A stretch of DNA of 64,000 nt. Origin: Psychrobacillus faecigallinarum (GTDB lineage Bacteria; Bacillota; Bacilli; Bacillales_A; Planococcaceae). Both the position numbers and the translations under genes were made by a program. The notes under the pieces are model-generated. The model worked only from the letters and a program-made list of their open reading frames with translations. It was not told the origin of the DNA and made no database searches. The first letter of the stretch is position 1, and each line of letters starts with the position of its first letter. Of this stretch, positions 17,305 to 26,841 are shown piece by piece. The stretch is taken from assembly GCF_014836595.1 (NCBI RefSeq), contig NZ_JACSQO010000002.1, positions 434,001 to 498,000 on the forward strand, given 5' to 3'.

Positions 17305-17943
17305 GTGAGTCCAATCGAACTCAACAAACGGCAGGTCGAAATTTTGGACATTGTAAAAGGGAATGGGCCTATTACAGGTGAACAAATAGCAGAACGACTT
17401 AGTTTAACAAGGTCTACACTTAGACCGGATCTCGCGATTTTAACGATGGCTGGTTTTTTAGATGCTCGTCCACGTGTTGGATATTTTTATTCTGGTAAAA
17501 AAACCAGTCAGGCTATTTCAGATAATATTGCACAGATGCTAGTAAAGGATTTTCAATCTATCCCCGTTGTTGTTGAAGAAGGTATGTCAGTTTACGATGC
17601 AATATGTCAAATGTTTTTAGAGGATGTTGGATCGTTGTTCGTGGTAGATAAAAAGTCTGTATTGTCGGGAGTTCTTTCAAGGAAAGACTTTTTACGTACA
17701 AGTATTGGAAATCAAGATCTAACCAAAATGCCGGTACATATGATTATGACAAGAATGCCTAATGTGACGTATTGTTTAAAAGAAGATACATTGATAGAAG
17801 TAGCTAATAAACTAATGAGTCGACAAATCGATTCTTTACCAGTTGTTAAAGAAACTAAAGATGGTTTAGAGATTGTCGGGAGAATAACAAAGACAAATAT
17901 TACACGAGCTTTCTTATCTTTAGCAGATGACCATGATTTATGA
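17305..17943 (+). CDS. ccpN: Transcriptional repressor CcpN
   Basis: 212 aa: an N-terminal winged helix (LNKRQVEILDIVKGNGPITGEQIAERLSLTRSTLRPDLAIL) followed by two CBS domains (about residues 80-140 and 145-205). In B. subtilis CcpN represses gluconeogenic genes such as gapB and pckA in glycolytic conditions. GTG 17305 gives MSPIELNKRQ, matching the recalled family start (MSTIELNKRQ), although the GAGG upstream is only 2 nt away. The next gene encodes the PpsR-type protein that modulates CcpN activity in B. subtilis. Confidence 0.94.
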   Translation: MSPIELNKRQVEILDIVKGNGPITGEQIAERLSLTRSTLRPDLAILTMAGFLDARPRVGYFYSGKKTSQAISDNIAQMLVKDFQSIPVVVEEGMSVYDAICQMFLEDVGSLFVVDKKSVLSGVLSRKDFLRTSIGNQDLTKMPVHMIMTRMPNVTYCLKEDTLIEVANKLMSRQIDSLPVVKETKDGLEIVGRITKTNITRAFLSLADDHDL

Positions 17944-17954
17944 GGAGTGAAAAA

Positions 17955-18764
17955 ATGAAAATGTTAAACCTGTTTATCGTCTCAGATTCTATAGGAGAAA
18001 CGGGTGAATTAGTTGCAAAGGCTGCAATCAGCCAATTTAGACCTGGCTTGCAACATACAAAGCTAAAAAGATTTACCCATATTGACTCCATGGACCACAT
18101 TAAAGAGATAACTGCTTTGGCTAAAGAACAGAACGCTTGTATTTTATATACATTAGTTCAGCATGATATGAGAGAGGCAATTGTGACGTATTGCAAGAAG
18201 TACGATTTGCAATGCGTAGATTTAATTGGGCCTGTTATCAGTCTGCTCGAAAAAAAATTAGATGAAAAGCCATTTGAAGAGCCTGGTCTTGTTCGCAAAC
18301 TAGATGAAGACTATTTTAAAAAAATAGAAGCAGTGGAATTTGCTGTCAAGTATGATGATGGAAGAGATCCTAGAGGGCTTTTACAAGCTGATATAGTATT
18401 GATTGGTGTCTCAAGAACTTCTAAAACTCCATTATCTCAGTATTTAGCTAATAAAAGATATAAAGTGGCTAACGTACCACTTGTTCCCGAAGTAGAGCCA
18501 CCAGAGGAACTTTTTCAAATAGATCCATTGAAGTGCTTTGGATTAGTTATTACTCCGGATAAACTTAATTCGATTCGAAGAGAAAGACTTATCGCTATTG
18601 GTTTGAAGGATGATGCGAGCTATGCGAAGATAGAACGTATAAATGAAGAGATTGAACACTTTGAACGTATCGTCAATCGAATTGGATGTCAGGTAATAGA
18701 TGTGACTAATAGGGCAGTAGAAGAAACTGCTAATCTAGTCATAAATCAAATCCAACAAAAATAA
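17955..18764 (+). CDS. yqfL: Pyruvate, phosphate dikinase regulatory protein (bifunctional kinase/pyrophosphorylase)
   Basis: 269-aa DUF299/PpsR-family enzyme: ADP-dependent Ser/Thr kinase and Pi-dependent pyrophosphorylase that switches PPDK (or a related target) off and on. The P-loop-like motif GVSRTSKTPLSQYLANK lies near residue 153. The N-terminus FIVSDSIGETGELVAKAA is typical. ATG 17955 has GAGGAG 7 nt upstream and is preferred over in-frame ATG 17940 inside the ccpN end. The tight ccpN-yqfL pair links it to control of the PEP-pyruvate branch. Confidence 0.93.
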   Translation: MKMLNLFIVSDSIGETGELVAKAAISQFRPGLQHTKLKRFTHIDSMDHIKEITALAKEQNACILYTLVQHDMREAIVTYCKKYDLQCVDLIGPVISLLEKKLDEKPFEEPGLVRKLDEDYFKKIEAVEFAVKYDDGRDPRGLLQADIVLIGVSRTSKTPLSQYLANKRYKVANVPLVPEVEPPEELFQIDPLKCFGLVITPDKLNSIRRERLIAIGLKDDASYAKIERINEEIEHFERIVNRIGCQVIDVTNRAVEETANLVINQIQQK

Positions 18765-18779
18765 TTTGAAATATTAAAG

Positions 18780-18809
18780 ACCGATTCACGAATGTGAAAA
18801 GGTTTTTTT
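18780..18809 (+). terminator. Terminator after yqfL
   Basis: ACCGATTCAC / GTGAAAAGGT arms with an internal loop (18780-18789 with 18793-18803), then seven T. The stem is imperfect, so some read-through is possible. Confidence 0.65.
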
Positions 18810-18857
18810 ATGTACGAAAGCGAATAAAGTATAGATTAATATATTGAAATGTTTTAT

Positions 18858-18886
18858 AATAATTCTTTGTGGAAAAAAGAATTATT
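18858..18886. repeat. Perfect inverted repeat upstream of dnaG
   Basis: AATAATTCTTT (18858-18868) and AAAGAATTATT (18876-18886) form an 11-bp perfect stem with a 7-nt loop, in the 215-base gap before dnaG. There is no clean T-run, so it may be an operator or leader structure. Confidence 0.5.
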
Positions 18887-18979
18887 TCGTATTTTTGTGT
18901 AATTATTTTGTCGATTCTTGCAGGATTTTTCTTAAGTCTCTCGAATTAATACTAAGTAGCAAGTAAAGATGGTGAAATA

Positions 18980-20812
18980 ATGACGAATCGTATAGAAGAA
19001 GAAGTAATCGAACAAGTTAGAAATAACACAGATATTGTAGATGTAATCAGTGAGTATGTTCAACTTACGAAGAGAGGTAGAAACTTCTTCGGCCTTTGTC
19101 CTTTTCATGGTGAACAAACCCCATCTTTTTCAGTCACACACGAAAAGCAAATTTTTCATTGTTTTGGCTGTGGAGCCGGAGGAAATGTAATTACGTTTTT
19201 AATGGATATTGAAAATCTCTCATTCCATGAAGCTGTTAGTAAGCTTGGTAGTCGTCTCGGTATGGAGATTGAACATAAGTCAGCTCATAGTATAGAGGAA
19301 AAAGCACCAGTCTCTAAAGAAGTATCTCTTATGAAAAAAGCGCATGAGTTTGCTAGCGAATATTTTCATCATCTGTTACTTCACACGGAGGAGGGAGAAA
19401 ATGCATTACATTACTTACAAGAAAGAGGGTTTTCTACCGAGCTTATAGAAAAGTATAAAATAGGCTGGTCACTACCTAGCTGGGATGCTCTTACTACCTT
19501 ATTAGAGAGAAAAGGTATGGATTTACAAGAAATTGAGAAAACTGGACTTATTATAAGAAAAGAAAATGAGCTGAAGTATTTTGACCGGTTCCGCGGAAGA
19601 ATTATGTTCCCTGTTTTCGATGAAACCGGACACGTAGTGGCGTTCTCTGGAAGGATACTACACAAGAAAGAAAACGAAGCAAAGTATCTAAATAGTCCAG
19701 AGTCTCCTATTTTTCAGAAAAGCCAAATTCTCTATAACTTAGATAAAGCAAGACTTGATATACGTAAGCAACGCAATGTGATTATTTTTGAAGGCTTTTT
19801 AGATGTTATTTCAGCATCAAAAGCGGGTATAACAAACGGTGTTGCAACAATGGGAACCGCTTTAACGTCTCAACATATAACCAAGCTCAAGAGATTAACT
19901 ACCAATGTCACTCTTTGCTTCGATGGTGATAAAGCTGGAATGGAGGCTGCTCGTAAAGCTGCAACATCTCTTCAAGGCCAAAGTATTCAAACTGAGGTTG
20001 CAATTATTCCTGATGCAATGGATCCTGATGACTATATAAAAAATTATGGAGAAGTAGCCTTTAGGGAAAAAATTATTGACAAACCTCATTCTTATCTTTC
20101 ATTTATGATGATTGTGTCAAAGAGGGACAAGAATTTTAATAACGAAAATGATACGCTTCAGTATATTCAAGAGATATTGGAAATACTGAGTGATAGAAAC
20201 TCTACTGTAGAGCGAGATCTCTATATTCGCCAGCTGTCTCAAGAGACAAACGTATCAGAAGAAGCGATATATCAACATTTGCGCAAAATACAGGGGAAAA
20301 AAGCAAAAGAAACTAAAAGCAATCATTCTCTTCCTATTGCGTCTCCTCAAGAGCTGCCGAAAAAGAAACGAACCATTTCAGCGGATGAAAGAGCGGAAAG
20401 AATATTGTTGGCACATATGCTTCACAACCCTCAAGTAATTGATATTGCAATAAGTAACATCAATGATGGCCCATGTTTTATAAGAGATGCATATGAAGCT
20501 GCATATGTTCGCTTAATGGGTTATTACGAAGATTATCCCGATGGTGATTATCAAAGGTTTTTAGAAGTTTTAAATGATGGTGAACTAAGAAAAATAGTTA
20601 TGGAAGCAGCGCTCTCAGAACGTGATCCAGAGCATGAAACGGAAGAAGTCATGGACTGTTTGCGCCATATTAGAAAATACCGGATTGAGCAGCAAATAGA
20701 ACGTAAGCTACATGAAGCTAAAGAGGCTGAAAAAATGTCGGATATAACTAAAGCTCTCCAGCTGGCACAAGAGGCCATTCAGTTAAAGAAATCTTTAGTA
20801 GATTTTCAATAA
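18980..20812 (+). CDS. dnaG: DNA primase
   Basis: 610-aa primase that lays RNA primers at the replication fork. The N-terminal zinc-binding domain has C40, H43, C61 and C64 ([12 protein letters not shown] ... [10 protein letters not shown]). The catalytic core contains [12 protein letters not shown], the TOPRIM acidic motif [15 protein letters not shown] and CFDGDKAG. The C-terminal helicase-binding domain (about 450-610) is helical. The start ATG follows a weak GGTGA. It is 32 nt before sigA, as in the classical macromolecular-synthesis operon. Confidence 0.96.
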   Translation: MTNRIEEEVIEQVRNNTDIVDVISEYVQLTKRGRNFFGLCPFHGEQTPSFSVTHEKQIFHCFGCGAGGNVITFLMDIENLSFHEAVSKLGSRLGMEIEHKSAHSIEEKAPVSKEVSLMKKAHEFASEYFHHLLLHTEEGENALHYLQERGFSTELIEKYKIGWSLPSWDALTTLLERKGMDLQEIEKTGLIIRKENELKYFDRFRGRIMFPVFDETGHVVAFSGRILHKKENEAKYLNSPESPIFQKSQILYNLDKARLDIRKQRNVIIFEGFLDVISASKAGITNGVATMGTALTSQHITKLKRLTTNVTLCFDGDKAGMEAARKAATSLQGQSIQTEVAIIPDAMDPDDYIKNYGEVAFREKIIDKPHSYLSFMMIVSKRDKNFNNENDTLQYIQEILEILSDRNSTVERDLYIRQLSQETNVSEEAIYQHLRKIQGKKAKETKSNHSLPIASPQELPKKKRTISADERAERILLAHMLHNPQVIDIAISNINDGPCFIRDAYEAAYVRLMGYYEDYPDGDYQRFLEVLNDGELRKIVMEAALSERDPEHETEEVMDCLRHIRKYRIEQQIERKLHEAKEAEKMSDITKALQLAQEAIQLKKSLVDFQ

Positions 20813-20844
20813 ATAATCATCCGGTAGTAAAAGGAGGAATTCTT

Positions 20845-21972
20845 ATGGCGGACAAGTCTGAACGTACAAAAGAAACGGATATCGAATTATCATTAGAAGA
20901 TGCAAAAAAACAATTAATCGAACTAGGTAAAAAAAATGGTGAGGTAACTTACCATGATATAGCCGACAAACTTGCTTCTTTCGATTTGGAATCAGATCAA
21001 ATCGAAGAGTTCATTGAGCATTTAGAGGGCAAAGGAATTGAACTTGGTCGTAAAGACGGAGATGAAGAGGATTTAGATCGTTTGATGAAAGGGAAAGAAG
21101 AAGAAACCTTTGATCTCAATGATTTAAGTGTTCCACCTGGCGTTAAGATCAATGACCCTGTTCGTATGTATTTAAAAGAGATTGGCCGAGTAGATCTGTT
21201 GAAGGCTTCGGAAGAAATCGCACTTGCTGAAAGAATCGAGCAAGGAGATGAAGAAGCTAGAAAACGTCTAGCAGAGGCAAACCTACGCTTAGTTGTTAGT
21301 ATTGCTAAACGCTATGTGGGACGAGGAATGTTATTCTTGGATCTAATTCAAGAAGGTAACATGGGTCTTATTAAAGCAGTAGAGAAGTTTGACCACCGTA
21401 AAGGGTTCAAATTTAGTACTTATGCAACTTGGTGGATTCGACAAGCGATAACTCGTGCAATTGCTGACCAAGCTCGAACAATTCGTATTCCAGTGCACAT
21501 GGTTGAAACAATTAACAAGCTAATTCGAGTTCAACGTCAGTTACTACAAGATTTAGGACGTGAGCCTTCACCGGAAGAAATCGGAGAAGAGATGGATCTT
21601 CCAGCAGAAAAAGTACGTGAAATCTTAAAAATAGCACAAGAACCAGTTTCCTTAGAAACACCTATTGGGGAAGAAGACGATTCTCATTTAGGAGATTTCA
21701 TTGAAGATGCTGATGCACAATCACCTTCTGATCATGCAGCATACGAACTTCTTAAAGAGCAATTAGAAGATGTGTTAGACACTTTAACAGACCGTGAGGA
21801 AAATGTATTACGTTTACGCTTTGGATTAGATGATGGGCGTACGAGAACTCTTGAGGAAGTTGGCAAGGTTTTCGGCGTAACACGTGAACGTATTCGACAA
21901 ATTGAAGCGAAGGCTTTAAGAAAGTTACGTCATCCTTCTAGAAGCAAACGCTTAAAAGATTTCTTAGAATAA
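20845..21972 (+). CDS. sigA: RNA polymerase primary sigma factor SigA
   Basis: 375 aa. A short Gram-positive region 1.1 is followed by region 1.2 ([16 protein letters not shown]), region 2 ([36 protein letters not shown], then [21 protein letters not shown] for -10 melting), region 3, and region 4 with the -35 helix-turn-helix ([29 protein letters not shown]). The start ATG has AAAGGAGG upstream. It is cotranscribed with dnaG and ends with a strong terminator. Many promoters listed here match its consensus. Confidence 0.97.
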   Translation: MADKSERTKETDIELSLEDAKKQLIELGKKNGEVTYHDIADKLASFDLESDQIEEFIEHLEGKGIELGRKDGDEEDLDRLMKGKEEETFDLNDLSVPPGVKINDPVRMYLKEIGRVDLLKASEEIALAERIEQGDEEARKRLAEANLRLVVSIAKRYVGRGMLFLDLIQEGNMGLIKAVEKFDHRKGFKFSTYATWWIRQAITRAIADQARTIRIPVHMVETINKLIRVQRQLLQDLGREPSPEEIGEEMDLPAEKVREILKIAQEPVSLETPIGEEDDSHLGDFIEDADAQSPSDHAAYELLKEQLEDVLDTLTDREENVLRLRFGLDDGRTRTLEEVGKVFGVTRERIRQIEAKALRKLRHPSRSKRLKDFLE

Positions 21973-21977
21973 TAAAG

Positions 21978-22004
21978 AGGCATCCTAAAAAGGATGCCTT
22001 TTTT
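21978..22004 (+). terminator. Terminator of dnaG-sigA
   Basis: Perfect 9-bp stem AGGCATCCT / AGGATGCCT (21978-21986 with 21991-21999), AAAA loop, six T. Confidence 0.92.
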
Positions 22005-22132
22005 ACAGTAATAAAATACGAAATATTTCCAAAAGTTGCAATCAACCTGATACATAGAAAGATATAAACTCAAAGTCTTCAAACACAGATTATCCAATTG
22101 GCATAAGGAAGAGAATGGAAAAGAGGATTAGT

Positions 22133-22699
22133 ATGTCAGTTCAAAAAAAGCAAATAATACTGAATGAAATAGCTTTCTGGAAGCAAAATAAACTTCTCCC
22201 GGAGCATTACTGTGATTTTCTTACTGCTCTTTATGCACAAGGGGAGAAAGAAGAAATAGAAGTAAACAATCAAGCAGTTTTGGAAAAGGAAAAGAAAAAA
22301 GCATCTTTAAAAATGAATGGAGTTATTTTTCTTATAGGACTAATCACTTTAGCGATCTTAACCGCACTATTAACTATGACTTCAAACATACTACCGATTA
22401 TATTTGCTGGAGTTGCTGTGATATTATTTGTCTACATTGCTATTAAACTAGCAAAAAATAACTCTCTTTTAACCCCACTCTTATTTGTTTTTTCTGCATT
22501 GCTTTTGCTAGGGGTTACTTTCAAAATTTGGGAAGCCTACTTTATAAGTGAACCAAATATATTATTATTTATGATTATCGCTAATTGTATTTTATGGCTT
22601 CTTTCTGGAGTATTTTTGAAGCTAATTTACTTCACTATCTCCGGTATAGTGGGAATAATCTTCATACTAGTTTATATAGCTTATATATATATCGTATAG
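22133..22699 (+). CDS. Multi-pass membrane protein, function unknown
   Basis: 188 aa; no named family assigned with confidence. The cytoplasmic N-terminus (IILNEIAFWKQNKLLPEHYCDFLTALYAQGE) is typical of a group of small Firmicute membrane proteins, some related to DUF2157. It is followed by a Lys/Glu-rich linker and about five to six transmembrane helices (residues 68-188). ATG 22133 has AAGAGG 6 nt upstream; in-frame ATG 22115 (AAGGA 5 nt upstream) would add six residues. It is monocistronic, between the sigA terminator and its own hairpin. Confidence 0.7.
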   Translation: MSVQKKQIILNEIAFWKQNKLLPEHYCDFLTALYAQGEKEEIEVNNQAVLEKEKKKASLKMNGVIFLIGLITLAILTALLTMTSNILPIIFAGVAVILFVYIAIKLAKNNSLLTPLLFVFSALLLLGVTFKIWEAYFISEPNILLFMIIANCILWLLSGVFLKLIYFTISGIVGIIFILVYIAYIYIV

Positions 22700-22752
22700 A
22701 TAATTTATGTATTAATTGGAAATCTGGTAATTTTGAGTTTGTTTTTAATTTT

Positions 22753-22812
22753 AATAGGAAGCCAAACCTTCTTGCCTGTAAATAAGCAGGAAAGGCTTGG
22801 CTTCCTATTTTT
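22753..22812 (+). terminator. Long-stem terminator
   Basis: Outer stem AATAGGAAGCCAA / TTGGCTTCCTATT (22753-22765 with 22797-22809), an inner CTTGCCTG / CAGGAAAG stem, then TTTTT. Confidence 0.85.
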
Positions 22813-22923
22813 ATGTACCAATTCTTATAATAAATCTTTCAATTTATTGTGTAATAATTATTACTAGTGACATAGAATCGCTTTTTAATATGCTAATTTC
22901 CGCAATCTTTTGTATAATAAAAA

Positions 22924-22937
22924 AGTAAGCGTTTTTA
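22924..22937 (+). promoter_or_regulatory. Candidate cre (CcpA) site upstream of the acyl-CoA dehydrogenase
   Basis: AGTAAGCGTTTTTA agrees with the cre consensus TGWAANCGNTNWCA at 12 of 14 positions and lies just downstream of a TATAAT at 22913-22918. Catabolite control of fatty-acid breakdown would make sense, but the evidence is only the match. Confidence 0.4.
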
Positions 22938-22959
22938 TTTACAAAGGGGATGGAATAAA

Positions 22960-24099
22960 ATGAATTTTGATTTAACTCAGGAACAACAGATGATTCGCAA
23001 GACTATTAAGGAGTTTGCTAACGAAGTTGTAGCTCCTGGAGCTATTGAGCGTGACAGAACAAAGCATTTTCCGAAAGAAGTCTTTAAACAGTTAGCTGAC
23101 ATGGGGATGATGGGCTTACCGTTTTCAGAAGAGTATGGTGGAGCAGGGGCAGATACAGTGAGCTTTGCTATTGTAACAGAGGAATTGAGTCGTGCATGTG
23201 CCTCTACAGGCATTACTTACTCGGCACATATTTCACTAGGAGGAGCTCCGCTTAGCTTGTTTGGAACAGAAGAGCAAAAGCAAAAGTATTTAGTTCCAAT
23301 TTGTACAGGAGAATCCTTTGGTGCGTTTGGTTTAACGGAGCCTAACGCTGGATCTGATGCAGGAGGAACACAAACAACTGCCAAAGAAGAAGGCGATGAT
23401 TTTGTTATAAATGGTAGTAAGGCATTTATAACAAATGCTAGCTATGCAAAGCATCTTGCTTTGACTGCAATAACGGATATTAAGGATGGTAAAAAGGAAA
23501 TATCAGCAATTATAGTTCCTACAGATGCTGAAGGGTTCACTGTTATCGACAATTATGAAAAAATGGGTTTGAATGCATCTAATACAACGGAATTGGTAAT
23601 AGATAATGTAAGAGTGCCTCAAGAGAATTTGTTAGGTAAGCGAGGAAATGGATTCAGACAGTTTTTAGTTACCTTAGACGGTGGACGAATTGGTATAGGA
23701 GCAATGGCAGTTGGTATTGCACAGGCAGCTTTTGATCGAGCTCTACAATATTCTAAAGAGCGTAAGCAATTCGGAAAAACTTTATCAGAATTTCAAATTA
23801 CGCAATTTAAGCTTGCCGATATGGCCATGAAAATAGAATTAGCAAGAACTATGGTTTATAAGGCAGCTTGGTTGAAGGATCAAGGACGTGCTTTTGGTAA
23901 AGAGGCATCTATGTGTAAATTATATGCGTCCGAAATTGCAATGGAAGTGGCAGATCAAGCAATTCAACTGCATGGAGGATATGGATATATGAAGGAGTAT
24001 GAGGTGGAACGCTTTATGAGAGATGCAAAACTACTTGAAATTGGAGAAGGTACATCTGAGGTCCAACGAATGGTAATTGCTAGACATATTGGTTGTTAA
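22960..24099 (+). CDS. Acyl-CoA dehydrogenase (short-chain type)
   Basis: 379-aa FAD enzyme of fatty-acid or branched-chain acyl-CoA oxidation. Family signatures: FGLTEPNAGSDAGGTQTTA near residue 125 (FAD/substrate binding), FITNAS, GRIGIGAMAVGIAQAAFDRALQYSKERKQFGK, LHGGYGYMKEY, and the C-terminal GEGTSEVQR carrying the catalytic glutamate. Closest by impression to butyryl-CoA dehydrogenases (MmgC/AcdA type), but chain length is not decided by sequence. It stands alone, 140 nt before cccA. Confidence 0.92.
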   Translation: MNFDLTQEQQMIRKTIKEFANEVVAPGAIERDRTKHFPKEVFKQLADMGMMGLPFSEEYGGAGADTVSFAIVTEELSRACASTGITYSAHISLGGAPLSLFGTEEQKQKYLVPICTGESFGAFGLTEPNAGSDAGGTQTTAKEEGDDFVINGSKAFITNASYAKHLALTAITDIKDGKKEISAIIVPTDAEGFTVIDNYEKMGLNASNTTELVIDNVRVPQENLLGKRGNGFRQFLVTLDGGRIGIGAMAVGIAQAAFDRALQYSKERKQFGKTLSEFQITQFKLADMAMKIELARTMVYKAAWLKDQGRAFGKEASMCKLYASEIAMEVADQAIQLHGGYGYMKEYEVERFMRDAKLLEIGEGTSEVQRMVIARHIGC

Positions 24100-24240
24100 T
24101 TTTAAAAAAATATGTCGATTTTGTCACAAAGCTATAAAACTTCTTCAATAACACTTTTCGTTTTCGACACAATGGAGTACAATATGAGTGTTGACTAATT
24201 CTATATTAGAAAAGAATGTATCAAAGAAGGAGGGTTAACT

Positions 24241-24624
24241 ATGCAAAAGAATCCAATTATTCCATTTATATTAATTATGGCATTTGGTATCGGTTTAATT
24301 TTCTTCCTATCTATCGATGGCGTAGGTAACAAAGAAGAAATCACTTCAGAACATGAATCTGCTGAAGGTGGAGAATCTGCTGAAGGCGGAGAAGATGCTG
24401 CTGCTGGAGAATTCGATCCTGAAGCACTTGCTCAAGGAAAATGTATTAGCTGTCACGGTAACTCATATGAAGGTGGAATGGGACCATCATTAGTTGGTAC
24501 TGCACTATCGGAAGATGAAATCAAAGACGTTTTAGCAAACGGTAAAGGCGCTATGCCTGCTGGCTTAGTACCAGAAGCAAACCTAGATGAAATGGCTACT
24601 TGGATCAAATCTTTAGGTAACTAA
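24241..24624 (+). CDS. cccA: Membrane-anchored cytochrome c550
   Basis: 127 aa. One N-terminal transmembrane anchor (PIIPFILIMAFGIGLIFFL), an acidic Glu/Gly/Ala-rich linker with an EGGESAEGGE repeat, and a small c-type cytochrome domain with haem motif CISCH near residue 75 and the axial methionine in GAMPAGLVP. It carries electrons on the outer face of the membrane. The start has AAGGAGGG upstream. Its place after sigA matches B. subtilis cccA. Confidence 0.93.
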   Translation: MQKNPIIPFILIMAFGIGLIFFLSIDGVGNKEEITSEHESAEGGESAEGGEDAAAGEFDPEALAQGKCISCHGNSYEGGMGPSLVGTALSEDEIKDVLANGKGAMPAGLVPEANLDEMATWIKSLGN

Positions 24625-24634
24625 TATTTCGATA

Positions 24635-24674
24635 AAAGACCTCGGATTCTTTTTAAGAATCGAGGTCTTTTTTT
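24635..24674 (+). terminator. Terminator of cccA
   Basis: AAAGACCTCG / CGAGGTCTTT (24635-24644 with 24661-24670) with an inner ATTCTT/AAGAAT extension and seven T. Confidence 0.9.
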
Positions 24675-24945
24675 AGTGTTGCTTTTTATGAATGACAAGA
24701 ACGAATATAAAATAACATATTCATGTGAATTTTATTAAATGATTAAAATTTGAGCAAGAATCGTAAGACATGATTTTTGTTAAAAGTGTGGAAAAGCGAT
24801 AATCTATCAATACAGCTCTTCAATAAAATTTCATTTGTAATTAAGAATCCATTCAACGACATGTTAAATCTCAAACTAGGGCAGTGTTATACTTTTATAT
24901 AAATGGAAACTATCACTGCAAGTACTCGAACGCATTTTTTATTTT
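24675..24945. other. Gene-free AT-rich gap before trmK
   Basis: About 270 bases without a credible ORF, RNA signature or repeat. Nothing recognised apart from the promoter at its right end. Confidence 0.6.
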
Positions 24946-24954
24946 TGTTATAAT
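24946..24954 (+). promoter_or_regulatory. Extended -10 promoter of trmK-yqfO
   Basis: TGTTATAAT is a TGn extended -10 with perfect TATAAT, 20 nt before the trmK start. No clear -35 is present, as is common for extended -10 promoters. Confidence 0.6.
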
Positions 24955-24973
24955 AACTTTAGAGGTGTAAAGA

Positions 24974-25666
24974 ATGAATGCAAAAAATTTATCAGATAGA
25001 CTAAAAACAGTAGCTTCCTACGTAGAAAAAAATACTATTTTAGCTGACATTGGAAGTGACCATGCCTATTTACCATGTTATTTAGTGCATCAATCCACTA
25101 TCACAAAAGCGATAGCGGGTGAAGTTGTAAAAGGACCATATGAATCTGCCTTAAAGCAAGTTAAAAATGAAGGTTTAGAAAATCAAATAGAGGTCCGTTT
25201 TGGAGACGGATTACAAGTTATTAATGAGGAAGATCACGTAGGCACGATTACTATTGCTGGGATGGGTGGTCCATTAATCGCTTCCATCTTAGAAGCTGGC
25301 AAGCATAAGCTAACGAATGTCCACACGTTAATTCTCCAACCTAATATCCACGCAAAGGCAATCCGTGAATGGGCAGTCAAAGAAGGCTGGAAAATCGAAG
25401 AGGAAACTATTCTAGAGGAGCATTCTAAAATATATGAAGTAATCGTATTAAAAAAAGGGAGCATGCCTCTTACTGAGCAGGAGCTCTTAGTTGGACCAAT
25501 ATTAATGCAAGTCAGAACAAATATATTTAAGAAAAAATGGTCAGTTGAAGTGAAGGAATGGGAAAGAATATGGACACAATTAAAGACTATCCCTAATTCC
25601 ACTGAAGTTGAACATAAAATAATGGAACTAGAGAACAAGATGTCAATTGTTAAGGAGCTGTTGTAA
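24974..25666 (+). CDS. trmK: tRNA (adenine-22-N1)-methyltransferase
   Basis: 230-aa Rossmann methyltransferase making m1A22 in tRNA. SAM motif I ILADIGSDHAYLPCYL is near residue 22, GDGLQVI is the acidic-loop region, and GMGGPLIASIL with LILQPN is the family signature. The C-terminal coiled-coil part (about 165-230) is helical and charged. The start has AGAGGTG upstream. Two nt separate it from yqfO, a pairing conserved in Firmicutes. Confidence 0.94.
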   Translation: MNAKNLSDRLKTVASYVEKNTILADIGSDHAYLPCYLVHQSTITKAIAGEVVKGPYESALKQVKNEGLENQIEVRFGDGLQVINEEDHVGTITIAGMGGPLIASILEAGKHKLTNVHTLILQPNIHAKAIREWAVKEGWKIEEETILEEHSKIYEVIVLKKGSMPLTEQELLVGPILMQVRTNIFKKKWSVEVKEWERIWTQLKTIPNSTEVEHKIMELENKMSIVKELL

Positions 25667-25668
25667 TT

Positions 25669-26787
25669 ATGAAGCAAACAAATGGACAGCATCTTATTTC
25701 CTTTTTTGAAGAATGGGCTCCTCGCTCTTTAGCAGTAGAAGGAGATTCTGTAGGTCTTCAAATTGGAAGGTTAGATAAGCCAGTTACTAAGGTCCTTGTA
25801 ACATTAGATGTCAATAACGAAGTGGTGGATGAAGCAATTGAAAAAGGATGTCAGCTGATTATTGCTCATCATCCGCCTATCTATAATAAACTAAAAAATA
25901 TTAGAACTGATTTACCTCAAGGACGTTTATTTGAAAAGTTGATAAAGCATGAAATTGCAGTCTACGCAGCTCATACTAATTTGGATATTGCAACAGGGGG
26001 AGTAAATGATTTATTGGCCGATGCCTTGAAGTTAGAGAAAGTTTCCATTTTAGAGCCGACTACTGCTGAGAAGCTAATGAAGCTAGAGGTCTTTACGCCT
26101 AAAGAAGCGACTGAAGCCGTGAGAAAAGCGATTGGGGAGGCAGGAGCAGGTAAACTAGGTGACTATGATAGTTGTAGCTTCACAACTCCCGGAGAGGGCC
26201 GTTTTAAGCCAAATAGTGAAGCAAAACCTTATATAGGAGAGGCAAATAAACTAGCAGTAGTTGAGGAAGATAAAATCGAGGTAGTGTTCCCGGCTACAAA
26301 GAAAAATAGAGTCCTAAAAGCCCTGCTAAATGCTCATCCATATGAAGAACCAGCATACAATTTGATGGAACTTGATATAGAAGTCAATGAAAAGGGACTT
26401 GGAAGAATAGGTTTACTACCAAATTCAGTCTCATTGGGGGATTATGCAAACACCGTTAAATCTCAATTAAATGTTCCATTTGTTAGGGTAGTGGGAACAA
26501 TGGAAAAACCTGTTCAAAAGGTTGCAATATTAGGCGGAGATGGCAACAAATATATACAAATAGCGAAAAGAGCAGGAGCAGATGTATTGGTCACAGGTGA
26601 TTTATATTTCCATATTGCACAGGATGCCCTGGCAATAGACCTTGCTATTATTGATCCTGGACATCACATAGAGCAGATCATGAAAAAAGGCGTCTCAGAT
26701 TACATGAATGCTAAATGTGAGGAAAAAAAATTGGACTGTATTTTTATTGCATCACAATTATCTACTGAGCCCTTTCGAATAATTTAA
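25669..26787 (+). CDS. yqfO: Nif3-like dinuclear metal centre protein (YqfO)
   Basis: 372-aa NIF3/DUF34 family protein with an inserted PII/CutA-like domain (about residues 135-240: KLMKLEVFTPKEATEAVRKAIGEAGAG ... AHPYEEPAYNLMELD). Metal-site motifs are IIAHHPPIYNKL, VYAAHTNLD and, near the end, VTGDLYFHIAQDALAID with DPGHHIEQ. Biochemical function is unsettled; some members are annotated as GTP cyclohydrolase I type 2, which I would not assert. AAGGAG lies 11 nt before the ATG. It is coupled to trmK. Confidence 0.92.
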   Translation: MKQTNGQHLISFFEEWAPRSLAVEGDSVGLQIGRLDKPVTKVLVTLDVNNEVVDEAIEKGCQLIIAHHPPIYNKLKNIRTDLPQGRLFEKLIKHEIAVYAAHTNLDIATGGVNDLLADALKLEKVSILEPTTAEKLMKLEVFTPKEATEAVRKAIGEAGAGKLGDYDSCSFTTPGEGRFKPNSEAKPYIGEANKLAVVEEDKIEVVFPATKKNRVLKALLNAHPYEEPAYNLMELDIEVNEKGLGRIGLLPNSVSLGDYANTVKSQLNVPFVRVVGTMEKPVQKVAILGGDGNKYIQIAKRAGADVLVTGDLYFHIAQDALAIDLAIIDPGHHIEQIMKKGVSDYMNAKCEEKKLDCIFIASQLSTEPFRII

Positions 26788-26807
26788 GGGATAAGTGTCC
26801 ACACTAA

Positions 26808-26841
26808 AACAAAAGCTGCTTCTCAAGGAAGCAGCTTTGTT
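26808..26841. terminator. Bidirectional terminator between yqfO and ispH
   Basis: GCTGCTTC / GAAGCAGC stem flanked by AACAAA and TTTGTT arms (26808-26822 with 26828-26841). The ispH stop codon falls in its edge. Confidence 0.8.

Noticed and set aside
17113..17385. 90-codon minus-strand ORF over the T-box leader and ccpN start
   Set aside because: It overlaps the structured leader RNA and antisense of ccpN, with no ribosome site.
18852..18866. PerR/Fur-like box (TTATAATAATTCTTT) before dnaG
   Set aside because: Only the left half fits; the bases belong to the better-supported inverted repeat.
24905..24930. ECF-like promoter GGAAAC-N16-CGAA before trmK
   Set aside because: Neither box equals the TGAAAC/CGTC or CGTA pattern of the other four, and an extended -10 promoter lies just downstream.
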